Assembly (NCBI GenBank): GCA_018806985.1
Contig: JADANN010000072.1
Coordinates: 274,959 to 338,958 of the forward strand
Direction of reading: 5' to 3'
Source: Angiostrongylus vasorum
Lineage: Eukaryota; Nematoda; Chromadorea; Rhabditida; Metastrongylidae
DNA length: 64,000 bases
In this document: piece by piece, positions 54,771 to 64,000 of the stretch
Numbering within the stretch: the first letter of the stretch is position 1
Layout of the letters: each line of letters begins with the position of its first letter
The notes under the pieces: generated by a model
The model's database searches: none
What the model saw: the letters and a program-made list of their open reading frames with translations, nothing else
Told to the model about the DNA's origin: nothing
Position numbers and translations under genes: made by a program

Positions 54771-55139
54771 TTGAGTGTTTAAAGCTCATTTGTGACCGCA
54801 AGGTTTGCTCAAGTGTCACCTCTTGTGTTTGTGTCTTAGTTCATTTGGTAGGTACATCTTTTTCACTGTATGAAAACTTTGTGAAAGTACTGCAGCTACT
54901 TTATATTGGAAGTGTTTCAGTTGAACGAAAAAAACAAAGGAAGAAAACAAGAGTTAAGAACTCACGTGGTATACTGTCAGCGAATGTTTGATGAGCGGCA
55001 ACCGTCATCAATATAAGGGTGTACATATCTGGAAAACTGAAAATATTGATGTCCTTGAGAACGAAATATCAACAGTGACAAACTACACGAATCTTTATGC
55101 CTGCAGTACACGTGACAAGGTCGATCGATAATTGGAATA

Positions 55140-55650
55140 TGACAGGATAACTTCAATGATTGTGAGATATTTTCCGGACCATAGGTGTCTGCGGTGGGGA
55201 ACGAACGCGCTTTTGTCCTTTCCGGGGAGTAACGCGTTCACCACCACACCATGTGGGTTCTTCGTTTCGCCTTTCTCACGGCTAGTTCTATCGACCTTTT
55301 GCCATCAACAATCACCTGTCAGCGGGATTGATCTAGGGAGCCCAAATCGGCAACGAACCCAGTTAAGCTGACGCTGCAGTTATAATCACAATTTTAACTT
55401 ATTATTTATTGCCTGCTTTCTTTAACGACAGGGTATATTGCGAAATATAACTTCAACGATGATGAGATATTTGCAAAACTCTGGACCGCAGGTGTCTGTG
55501 GTGGGGAACGAATGCGCTATTGTCCTTTGCGGGGAGCAACGCGTCCGGAGTTTTGCAAATATCTCAGCATCACTAAAATTGTATTTCGCAATGTATCCTG
55601 CCGTTAGAAAGACTAGGCAGTAAATAATAAGTTAAAATTATGACACGTTA
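55140..55650. repeat. SINE-B tandem plus inverted tail
   Basis: Two - units in tandem (55150-55400 and 55430-55545) are followed directly by a + tail (GTCCGGAGTTTTGCAAATATC...AATAATAAG) at 55546-55645. The tandem junction is the same as at 42.89 and 19.6 kb. Confidence 0.65.
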
Positions 55651-55889
55651 TTTCAGAGACGGATATAGTGACGGTTAGGTCAAATGACACTGGACTGGCT
55701 ATCGTTCAACCATTTCTTAAGGTTATTGTGAGAAACGGCGCCACTATTTTGTCCTTTATTTATCAGCAAATCAATAACTAGTCGAGTAAACTTCTAAATT
55801 CGTAGTAACAAGAGAAAGCGAGCATTACTAGTTTCCATTCGTCCTTGTGTGCTGCCCAGTGGGTCGACTGTCATAAAGGACAAAAAGAC

Positions 55890-56270
55890 TATCACAGTTC
55901 TTCTAAGAGCTCCTTTATTTGTACTTTTTAGCAGGAATGTAGACACAGGTAGATCGTCCAACTCTTCGTTGGCTTAGGATTACTATTAGCTGGGTAGAAT
56001 TACTTCTTCTTATCTTGGATAACTCTGCCACGGATATAAACAGCGTACTTATATCGAAGTTCGACGTGCCCTTCGTGGTCGTTTGTGTAGTCGTGCACAA
56101 AATTGTACTTTATAATGGCAAATAAAATAATTTCAGACAATGAATGAGCATGCATTAATGGTTAGTCTAATTGTGATATACAGCACGGAATTCACCACCT
56201 ACCGATACATTGAGGTGTTGGAAGTTTCCGCAATAAGCCATATCAGGTATTGCGGCCATTCTGAGTAAAT
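55890..56270 (-). CDS. Possible two-exon small gene, unrecognised
   Basis: On the - strand an ATG at about 56263 opens MAAIPDMAYCGNFQHLNVS before a GTAGGT donor near 56205. After a TTATAAAG acceptor, a stretch from about 56112 to 56007 reads FVHDYTNDHEGHVELRYKY then VYIRGRVIQDKKK and stops. The composition looks coding. The family was not recognised and the join was not proved. Confidence 0.25.
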
Positions 56271-56394
56271 CCTAATGCTCAAATGAAAAAACCTCTTAGA
56301 AAGCTGATTTCATCCTTGTCCTAAATATGCTTTATATTTTATCAAAGGTTAAATTTTTTCTACCAATTTCGAGCATTGCAATTTTAGATGTCAA

Positions 56395-57345
56395 AAACGA
56401 GTTTTCGTCAAATTTTCTTTCATTGGTTCAAACTCGGTCGTAGTGCAGCAAAGAGGGTGGACACATTAATGAAGCTTGGGGTGAAGGTAGTCTTGGTGAA
56501 TCAATAGTGCTAACATGGTTGCGGAAATATCGATCTGTTGATTTTGACCTCGAAGACAAGGAAGGCCGCGATGTCCCATTGAACTTGATAACAACGAACT
56601 GAAAGCAGTGGTGCAAGCGAACACGCTAACAAACTGTTTGAGAGCTTGCAGAACAGCTTGACGTAAGCACAGGAACAATTTTCGCTCACTTGAATCGCAT
56701 AGGAAAGACAAAAGAACTCAACAAGTGGGTGCCGCACGAATTAAACGTTAACAAAAAGAAAAATCGCAATTTTGAAATGTCCTTTGCTCTTATTCAGCGC
56801 AACAAAACGATCCTTTTCTTGACTGAATTGTGACGTGCAACGAGAACTGGACTCTTTATGACAACCGGCGACGTTCAGCTCAATGGTTGGATTGCGATGA
56901 GACTCCACAGCACTTCCCAAAGCCAAAATTACACCAGAAAAAGGATATGGTGACTGTTCGGTGGTCTGCAGCCGGGCTGATTCGTCAAAGGTTTTTGTAT
57001 CCGGGTGAAACGATTGCGGAAGAGAACTGTTGCCAACAAATCGACGAAATGCACCGTGAACTCCAACAATAACGACTGGCGTTGGTCAACAAAAAGGGAC
57101 AATCCTTCTCCACAACGCCCAACCTCACGTTGCAGATCCAGCGCTGCAGAAGTTGAACGAGTAGGGCTACTAGACTTCACTCATCCGCCACATTCATACC
57201 TCTCGTCTACTGATCAACACTTCTTCAAGCACCTTGACAATTTCCAGGGCGAGAAATGCTTCACCAACCTCGATGACGCAAAAAATTCATCGCTTCCAGT
57301 TCTCCAGAATTTTATTATTTGGAGCAAGTTATGACATTTTAAATA
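56395..57345 (+). pseudogene. Mariner-family transposase relic
   Basis: Stretches in several frames follow mariner transposase order. FRQIFFHWFKLGRSAAKR is the N-terminal helix-turn-helix start (56400-56450). Next are GSLGESIVLTWLRKYRS, EQLDVSTGTIFAHLNRIGK, and WTLYDNRRRSAQWLD (catalytic region, 56845). Then come HFPKPKLHQKKDMVTVRWSA and SYLSSTDQHFFKHLDNFQGE near the end. Frameshifts and stops separate these blocks. The terminal inverted repeats were not resolved. Dead. Confidence 0.75.
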
Positions 57346-57464
57346 ATATTGTTAAAAACGCTCATTTATTTCTGAACAGCTTAATATTATTGACAGCTGT
57401 TTTGTCTGCACAATTTTCCAGTGGTTACCACTGAATCTTGTTCATCTGGCTTGGGCTGTAATGA

Positions 57465-57865
57465 CTTGACTTGACTTGTTACTTGAACGGCCCGTCATCA
57501 CTAGTTGTGCGGGCCCCAGCATAATCACCATTTTTCGGAGATTTGCTGGTTAAGCCATTAGTGGTTCCTTGGAATCCCGAGGACAGCCTGGCCAAAGTCT
57601 GCCCCAGGTCGTCACCACGACAGGCAGTCGCAACCCTTGTGGATCAGAGGGAGATTTACCACCATGCGACTTTGATACCAAGACGGTGGTGGATCCTGGT
57701 ATTGGATTACTCTTAGCTAGGCTTCCCGATCGAAACATCGGACTCTTTCTCAGCTTGGGAAACCCTGCCAGAGGAACGAATCCCCTCGCTGTACATCGCA
57801 GTCCGACACCCAGGAACACCTCTTAGCGATTCAGGATGAGGCGGGAAACCGTTGAGAGGTGCTTG
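57465..57865 (-). repeat. SINE-C copy
   Basis: This is the reverse of the 51.1-kb copy over its full length. The tail on the - strand is a short (AAGTC)n run, replacing the (AAGT)n seen at 51.48 kb. Confidence 0.65.
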
Positions 57866-57869
57866 GCTC

Positions 57870-59640
57870 GTGCTCTTACACCAAAGCATGGATTTGGATC
57901 ACCATACTTTCTGGTTTTGCTTTTCTTTTTTTATCTGTTGCTTGTTGTTTCTTTCGCGCTGTAAGTTATTGCATAAAACATCGCATAAACAAACAAACAT
58001 CCTATGTAGATCGTAAAACAGTTGTAAAGTGTCTAAAAGTGACCCGAGTGTGATTTGAGTAATATAAAACCAGATTGATCGCAAGAGCTCAGAAATAGAA
58101 ACCTGTCCGTGCAGTTCCGCGTTAATGTGAAGTCGGAATGCTTATTCGAAAGGATGATGACTGTATGGTACGATAAGGAATTCTTTTAAAAAAAGCCCTT
58201 TTTCATTTGACCTTAGCCTGAATAGTCAGCGTCAGCTAACGGTTTAACGGCCACAAGAATGGCTCACAATAATGTCACATGAGCTTGTCAATAAGCCAGT
58301 ATACTTTTTGATAAGAATGGTTTACATGACTCCCTAAAGATTTCATGAAGGAGGATATAAAGGAGAGATTGGCTGTTGAGCAACTCTGTCTGCGGATAAA
58401 AAAATCGTATAAGATAAAAAAGGGGAGGCCAGTGTCGCATTATTTGCACAACCGCCATTGATGCTGATGGCATAGACAACTAGGAGAATATCATGGGTTG
58501 TGGTTTGGTACTTTTGGTATTTCTATAGAGCTGTGATTCTATGAGCACCAAAACTGTTCCTGCTAAATGGATGAAAGCATAGGTTGGCAGGTTTATAGAA
58601 TTTTCCTTCAGGATGACGTGCTCTTGAAAACGGTGAAATGATGAGGACCATGGATTTGGTACAGCACGAACGTATTTCAGTTCTGACTTGTTCGATTCGA
58701 CTACCATATAATTTTTTGAAATGGGCCTTTTACCGCGAACAGAATCGGTTTTGTGAAAAATGGAAATAGAGCAATGCTTGTTCATATTTCATGTCGTATT
58801 TGGTCCTCTGCCACACCTCCCAATACATATAGAATTTAAACAGTTCTTCCCATCTACTCTAGTCTGTTATTTCTCGAAACGTCTACTAGTTCTACAAGTC
58901 AGTGCCTAACATGTTTTGTTTCCAAGTTTTTTTCACGATCCTTTCACTCCAGCGTTTTCCACTTCGGGTCTCGAGTGTTTCCTATTTGTGAAGAGCTCTT
59001 AATCATTGGCCGCCTTGAAGTTGTTGTTGACTAAAGTTTCTGAGTGCCAAAGTGCGATATGAAGAAGGTAGTTTATTCACGCAGTAGAGTTAACTAAGCA
59101 GAAGAGTTTGAAGTTTTCATTTAGAGGTCGGGTTACATTAAACCCATTCTACAGCAAATCTCGGTGAACAAGCTCTGCCCATGTTCTCGTACAAATGTTG
59201 AAAAGAAGGGAACTGTACTGTATGTGTACACTGGTGCATGAAAAGACAAATAGCTTACTGGTTACTGTTCAAGTTTCTCAATAACTTGTAAGATTACAGG
59301 GAATACGGATGACTTATGATGATATCAAATATCAAAAAAAGTGTCATACATGGAACAAAAAAAAACAGATTTTCAACGTCAAAAATCGATTCTACTCAAA
59401 GTGAGGACGACACATTCTCGACGTCAACATAGTGACGGCATCGAAAGCTAAAGATCGTTGCGAACAGCTGCATAGTGAGCAAATACGCCTATGGTGAGAG
59501 AAGATTGTAACTTCGAAACGAATAACTGCCAAACTGCCAAGATATAGCTGGAGGTAAGCAGAAGTGTAATAAGGCTTCAGATAGACAGTCGATGACAAAA
59601 CGACATGTCAAGGACGGAGAGAAAGTCTTTCCGAGGAAGC
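57870..59640. other. No firm gene; one open frame
   Basis: A - strand frame of about 100 codons (58785-58480) has a plausible amino-acid mix (KNYMVVESNKSELKYVRAVP and onwards) but no recognised domain. A TTATCCGCAG acceptor follows it near 58395. Nothing else was attributable. Confidence 0.3.
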
Positions 59641-59680
59641 GAGCTTCGGACTGCAAATCAGCTCGAAATTGATGGCTTTG

Positions 59681-59902
59681 CTAAGTTTTGCTTGTGTCCA
59701 GTGGAACGCAATGTCCAATCAAACACGATTTGATGCCGCCTTGTGGAAACGCCTCATTAGCGTTGAATAACGGCCAGATGAAAACCTCATAGTTGACGGA
59801 ATTTAAGTGTTCTCCATAGGCGATACTCCGTATATTCGATGAAGTGGAAGATTCGCTGAAAACCAAGAGAAATGTTATGAAGACGACCCATGTGATGAAC
59901 AA
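59681..59902 (-). CDS. Candidate small secreted protein, first exon
   Basis: The - strand ATG at 59902 opens MFITWVVFITFLLVFSESS, a good signal peptide (hydrophobic core, small residues at the likely cleavage site). It continues for about 55 mostly polar residues to a stop. A donor inside the frame (AAATC/GTGTTT at about 59728) with the TTGCAG acceptor near 59655 would give an alternative basic C-terminus. No family is recognised. Nematode secreted peptides often lack homologues, so it is worth listing. Confidence 0.3.
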   Translation of the reverse strand: MFITWVVFITFLLVFSESSTSSNIRSIAYGEHLNSVNYEVFIWPLFNANEAFPQGGIKSCLIGHCVPLDTSKT

Positions 59903-60039
59903 ACCGGTCGTTGTGCAAAGCCCTTGGGATTTCTCGTCTTGTGATCCAGGATGTGAATTCTGTCTTATGTTTCACTTTCATTTTAAAGGACTTGTTAGCG
60001 CCACCCCATGGAAGGGCATACAGTGAGTCTAGCAAGTCA

Positions 60040-62300
60040 GTCTACGTAAGGGTAAAGGAGCTTCTAGGTGAACAGAATGCCACCATTACTCTCATAACTT
60101 CGTTAGGCATGTAGTGATGAAATTGCTCAGATAGGATTGCTACGAAATCGTAAAAATACGCATTTTAAGAAAATTTTTGGGATCCAACCTATGACATCGT
60201 TCTCGATCGATGCCGTGTTGGAAGAATCCTGTCTCAACTCAGAAAACTTCCTTCGGTTCACGAGAACGGCGGTGAAATTGTGGCAAAGTCATAAGACTAA
60301 TATCGTGAGATTCTGAGAAATCCATGCTAAGCCAGCATTTGAACTGCCAGTGAATGAACAGGAGGTCAAGCGGCCGCCGAACTTGCACAAGAATCCAATC
60401 ACCTTTATGTGCTATGAGGTACCAGAATGAGTAGAAGTGCCCTGGTCGCTGGAGATGCGAGCGTAGGAGCCACCTAAGTGTGTAAACCTACATGAGAATA
60501 TGCATGGTAAAATGTATGCCGACTTGTACAAAAAACTTGTCTACGTTTGAATTAACTTACATCGCAAGAATCGTAACGTATCGATTTTGATAATAAACAA
60601 CTAATTTATTTTTATACATGAGCTATGATATTGTACAAATTTAGACGATAAAATCTGTGAAAAAGTACATATACATTTAGATGGGGAGCAGCAATGAAGT
60701 AAGTTAGGCTCTATGACGAATTCTACATTTTCTAGTGAATAGTGGTTAACCAACTAAATGAAATAAGAATGCCAATAATAAGGACTTACCAGTTTTGGAA
60801 GTTTTTCTAGAGAGACCTCGAATAATGACAACAATTGTTGCCAGCTCAAGAAACAGAACTTCGAAAAGACAACTGGATAACGCCTACGGATAAGATACCA
60901 GGAAGTTAACGAAATACTGGTACTGTTAGGAGATTGCCGTACAATGATAAAAAATAGCTAATCAAAGCACTAGGTGAGAACTCATCTGACAGGTGGATCT
61001 AAGCACTCCCAAGATGATTATTTTGTTGATATCCTTATGAGAAAGAAGTGCTTATGCTAATGGTGTGATGGACAAAATTCAAGAAAGACCGAAACCTTAA
61101 TAAGTATCACGATAAGAAAACAATGAAGTTTGATTTTTTGTGGAGAACTTCCACCCATACCAGTGTGATTTCGGCATAGCATTTGACTTTATTCTTTAAA
61201 TAGTAGAAGCCACAAAAATTGCTGATGGTGTAGTTTGTCATTCTCCCCTTTGACGAAACTGTTCATTAGAATAGACTATGCGATCTCCTCCATCGACTGA
61301 TCTCTGACCGATTTCTCCAGTAAATCCAGCTAAGTTATTAAGTTGATTCTAGGAAAAGTCGACCAGACTAGCAATCAGTGACAATCATTAGGAAGAACGA
61401 AGTCGAGCAGTGGCAGCTGAAGTCACACGCAGATCGAAGAATCGCTCGGTGGACGGTCGATGAGAGGAACTCAGTCGAAGGAAATGGTGAGATCCACATA
61501 GTATGAGATGTCAGGCATTTTAAAAAATACATATATGAAATGGAAGTCGAAAGTCGAAAAATTGTATTTTATTGCTCTCCGATATCTAATTCAATGGAAT
61601 TTCAAAGAATAGAAGAAACTAGGCTACGTAGGGCGTTTGTAGACAGAGATAATTGATTAAATGGGAACAAAAATAGCCATGCTCGTACCGTGAGAAGTAG
61701 GCGAATTGAGGATGTTGGTCACTAGTCTCTGTTGTACCTCATTTTGCATTCGTTCATACATGCACGGCGTGCTTGAGCGAATGGGATTTGCATCCCTGTC
61801 ATCGATCCGATCAAATGCCTTTGATTAGGTGAACGATCAGGTGAAAAACACACCAGGTCGACTTCAGTGGATAAACTTCGTGTCCACTTCGGGAGCGCTT
61901 GATGATTGGGAATGAAGCCCAGTCAGTGGTTGTTTGGCGCATTAAGGATGAAAGAAGCCCAAATGATACAAATAGATTAATACAACGGATAAATAAATGT
62001 TTTTTTGCAATATATATATCCAGTGGGAAAATATGCTTTTGAGTAGGTATATTCAACTATGTCGAACTGTTAATTTAAGACAAAAAAAATGTTAAACAAG
62101 TTGTTCCTGCCTGAAAATCAGGCACTGCCAGCACGAAATGCGCATGACAATGACATGATTGCTAGAATATGGAATGAATGCCCTAGTTTGGTAGGTATTT
62201 TGTTTGGGAAAGAAGAACTGATGATTCACGTTCAGAGGAAGACATTTTAACAGTGTTGGGTGCCGTTGAAAGGCATGGTTTTCTTTATCATCGTCACATT
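60040..62300. other. No gene recognised
   Basis: A long AT-rich stretch, probably intergenic or intronic. No repeat family of this window recurs here. Confidence 0.45.
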
Positions 62301-62309
62301 CTTCAGGCG

Positions 62310-63767
62310 TTAAAAGTTAGCGTAGCACTTGTCATTTAAAGGCACGATAATTTTTTTCTCATCATTGGGGGAGGACCGGACTACATCAGCTGGCTCGTTG
62401 CTTTGGTAGTCGTCCGAGGTACCAAAAGCCTCCTGCGAAGTCTTCCGCGACGTACGCCATTTTTTGCGAGGCATCAAAGTCGGAGAGGCATCTCCTTCAT
62501 CGTTGGTGATCGGCAATGGTCCGCCTCGACATGTATCACATCCGGAGGGCCCAACTGTTTGCACGGAAACAGAAATCTAAATAGCATCGATTTCTTGTAG
62601 CACACGATAATTTCAAACTACATAATTCAAAAAAAGTGGAGATCGTCCAATTCAAGGAAAAGAAAAAAACAGAGGGAAAACTAGAAGAAAATTGACGAGA
62701 AAAAGTTTGAAGGCCAAACATGTTTTTAAGACTATAAAGGTGACTGAATCCATATTTGTGTTATTCAGTGACTTGTGGAAGCACCTGAATACATGAGGTC
62801 TTCGTTATCTCTAACCAACGACCATTTGCTTCGCGGAGCAGTACTAACCACGGCGCTGCACGCGCTCATTTGACACAACTTAGTCACTCATAATACCTAA
62901 AAAGAAACCTACTTTGTCATTAAGTCGGATAGAGAATCGATCATTTCTAGGATGAGATCTAGGCGGAAGTTGAGGTTCTGGCGCGATAATGGCACCGTAG
63001 CCTTGTTTTGTCCACTCAGCTGGCTCTGCTCTACCAAATAGAATAAAGTAAATATTGCAGAAAGTCATTATAATACCGTGGACCATCCATACGTACCTAA
63101 ATGCCTTGCTATTAAATCATTATAAGGTTGATTCTTAAAGAGGAAGACACTATGAGCATTACCAACCACCACTCAGCCCACGTGTCATCTCGAACGAAAA
63201 TGTTCACTACCACTGGTGCCAATAACGATGAAAAGCAGTTGATGAAAGAATTTACGCCCATGACAAAGTGGTTATGTTGCCTAAGGATCATGAAATTAAG
63301 AAAAAAGCCCTAAAAAAATTAAGCTTAAAAACTATCAACCTCGCGTTGGCTTATCAAAAAGAGGGATACAATATTGACCACGAGGTTTAATTTGTAATTA
63401 TTTAAAATCACGTAGAAATCTTGAGCCTTGCAATAAATCTTTATTTGGCTTGAAGGATAAATCATAGGAAAATGCTCGATAAACAACTCATTAATAATTT
63501 GATGAGACGAATGTCAGATTTGACCTTTTGTGTGCCATACAAAGGCTGACATCTATGTACGAGAAATTGTTTAGAATTTTTGGAAATTTTGCGACCACTT
63601 CATGAAAACCAGCCAACAACAGCAAAAAACTAAAGGAGATCGAGAAAGAAACAGGGTTTTGGACTTACGCGGCAACGATAGCTGAACTACGGAAAAATGC
63701 ACCACAATTGAATCCGACAATGGAACAACAACAAATCAACATTATTAAGCCGAATGTAGGCATCGAC
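62310..63767 (-). CDS. SLC17-type major facilitator transporter, 3' part
   Basis: Exons in gene order: 63767-63669, 63280-63167, 63096-62909, 62554-62310. The phases agree (2, 2, 1). Read together: TFGLIMLICCCSIVGFNCGAFFRSSAIVA (membrane segment 10 region), then HNHFVMGVNSFINCFSSLLAPVVVNIF and DDTWAEW. Then comes MVHGIIMTFCNIYFILFGRAEPAEW, the last membrane helix and the typical SLC17 end. A polar cytosolic tail of about 100 residues follows, rich in Ser, Pro and charged residues, ending in a stop. SLC17 members move phosphate, organic anions or vesicular glutamate; the substrate cannot be told from this part. Upstream exons, about three quarters of the protein, lie beyond the window. Confidence 0.82.
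63345..63375 (+). repeat. Family F tail fragment
   Basis: CTATCAACCTCGCGTTGGCTTATCA resembles only the 3' end of the family F units at 20.9, 25.5 and 28.6 kb. Confidence 0.3.
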
Positions 63768-63871
63768 CTAGGAAAAACACAAAGGTTCTAATATCTTCGA
63801 AATAGTATGCGTCTTTCAAAAAAGCAAAAAGACAGAACACACGTTTGTATAAAAGAATAATATAAAGAATA

Positions 63872-64000
63872 GAGCTCTCGGCGTTGATTAGTCCCTGAGG
63901 GCCATGCATTCGCCTTCATTAAGCATCGTTAAAGGTGTTTGATTCTATATCCTTCCCAAACAATGATTTATGGTGGCCTACCGATATATCTAGTGAGTGT
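63872..64000 (-). repeat. SINE-A copy, cut by window edge
   Basis: TCGGCGTTGATTAGTCCCTGAGG, CATTCGCCTTCATTAAGCATCG and GGTGGCCTACCGATATATC follow the family. The head lies beyond position 64000. Confidence 0.6.

Noticed and set aside
1..64000. CRISPR arrays, bacterial operons, rRNA
   Set aside because: None was seen. Intron-bearing genes and SINEs place this in a eukaryotic nuclear genome.

Overview
The window reads as nuclear DNA of a nematode, most likely a clade V (strongylid or hookworm-like) worm. The evidence is short introns (several of 50-75 bp) ending in TTTCAG or TTTTAG, a nematode-style nanos gene, an EndoU endoribonuclease, and a dense load of Penelope-like elements (PLEs), RTE-clade LINEs, mariner and tRNA-derived SINEs. 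The species cannot be named from the sequence. No prokaryotic features were seen.

Four host genes can be read exon by exon. (1) A nanos homologue, + strand, 31536-35259, four coding exons. (2) The mitochondrial trifunctional enzyme alpha subunit (HADHA / ech-1 type), + strand, 39254-47005, 20 visible exons with all splice phases in register. (3) A poly(U)-specific endoribonuclease (EndoU), - strand, 52058-53171, lacking only its 5' exon(s). (4) The 3' end of an SLC17-type major-facilitator transporter, - strand, 62310-63767, whose upstream exons lie beyond the right edge. Several weaker exon candidates are listed with low confidence. One tRNA-Ser(AGA)-like gene lies at 19929-20010.

Layout. 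0-5 kb: RTE, SINE and PLE debris, then a foldback PLE at 2.4-5.0 kb inserted in an older open frame. 6.4-9.5 kb: RTE endonuclease and reverse-transcriptase relics. 10.0-14.1 kb: a composite PLE with a target-site duplication. 14.9-25.7 kb: SINEs, a tRNA-Ser block lying inside a SINE, and a diverged duplicated pair at about 16.6-17.6 and 22.8-24.0 kb. 27.4-30.9 kb: more PLE pieces, including a miniature PLE foldback with its own target duplication. 31.4-35.3 kb: nanos. 35.5-36.7 kb: an old PLE interrupted by a SINE. 37-38.7 kb: a possible - strand gene. 39.2-47.0 kb: HADHA, with SINEs confined to introns. 47.7-50.2 kb: a nearly complete but dead RTE. 52-53.2 kb: EndoU. 54.5-57.9 kb: SINEs and a dead mariner. 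62.3-64 kb: SLC17.

The most distinctive signal is a recurring stem-loop module (CTGANGA, a short stem, then CGAAAC) in every PLE tail and in other small repeats. Its stem shows compensatory changes and it resembles the hammerhead ribozymes known from PLEs. The four genes are unrelated in function and do not form an operon that the sequence can show.
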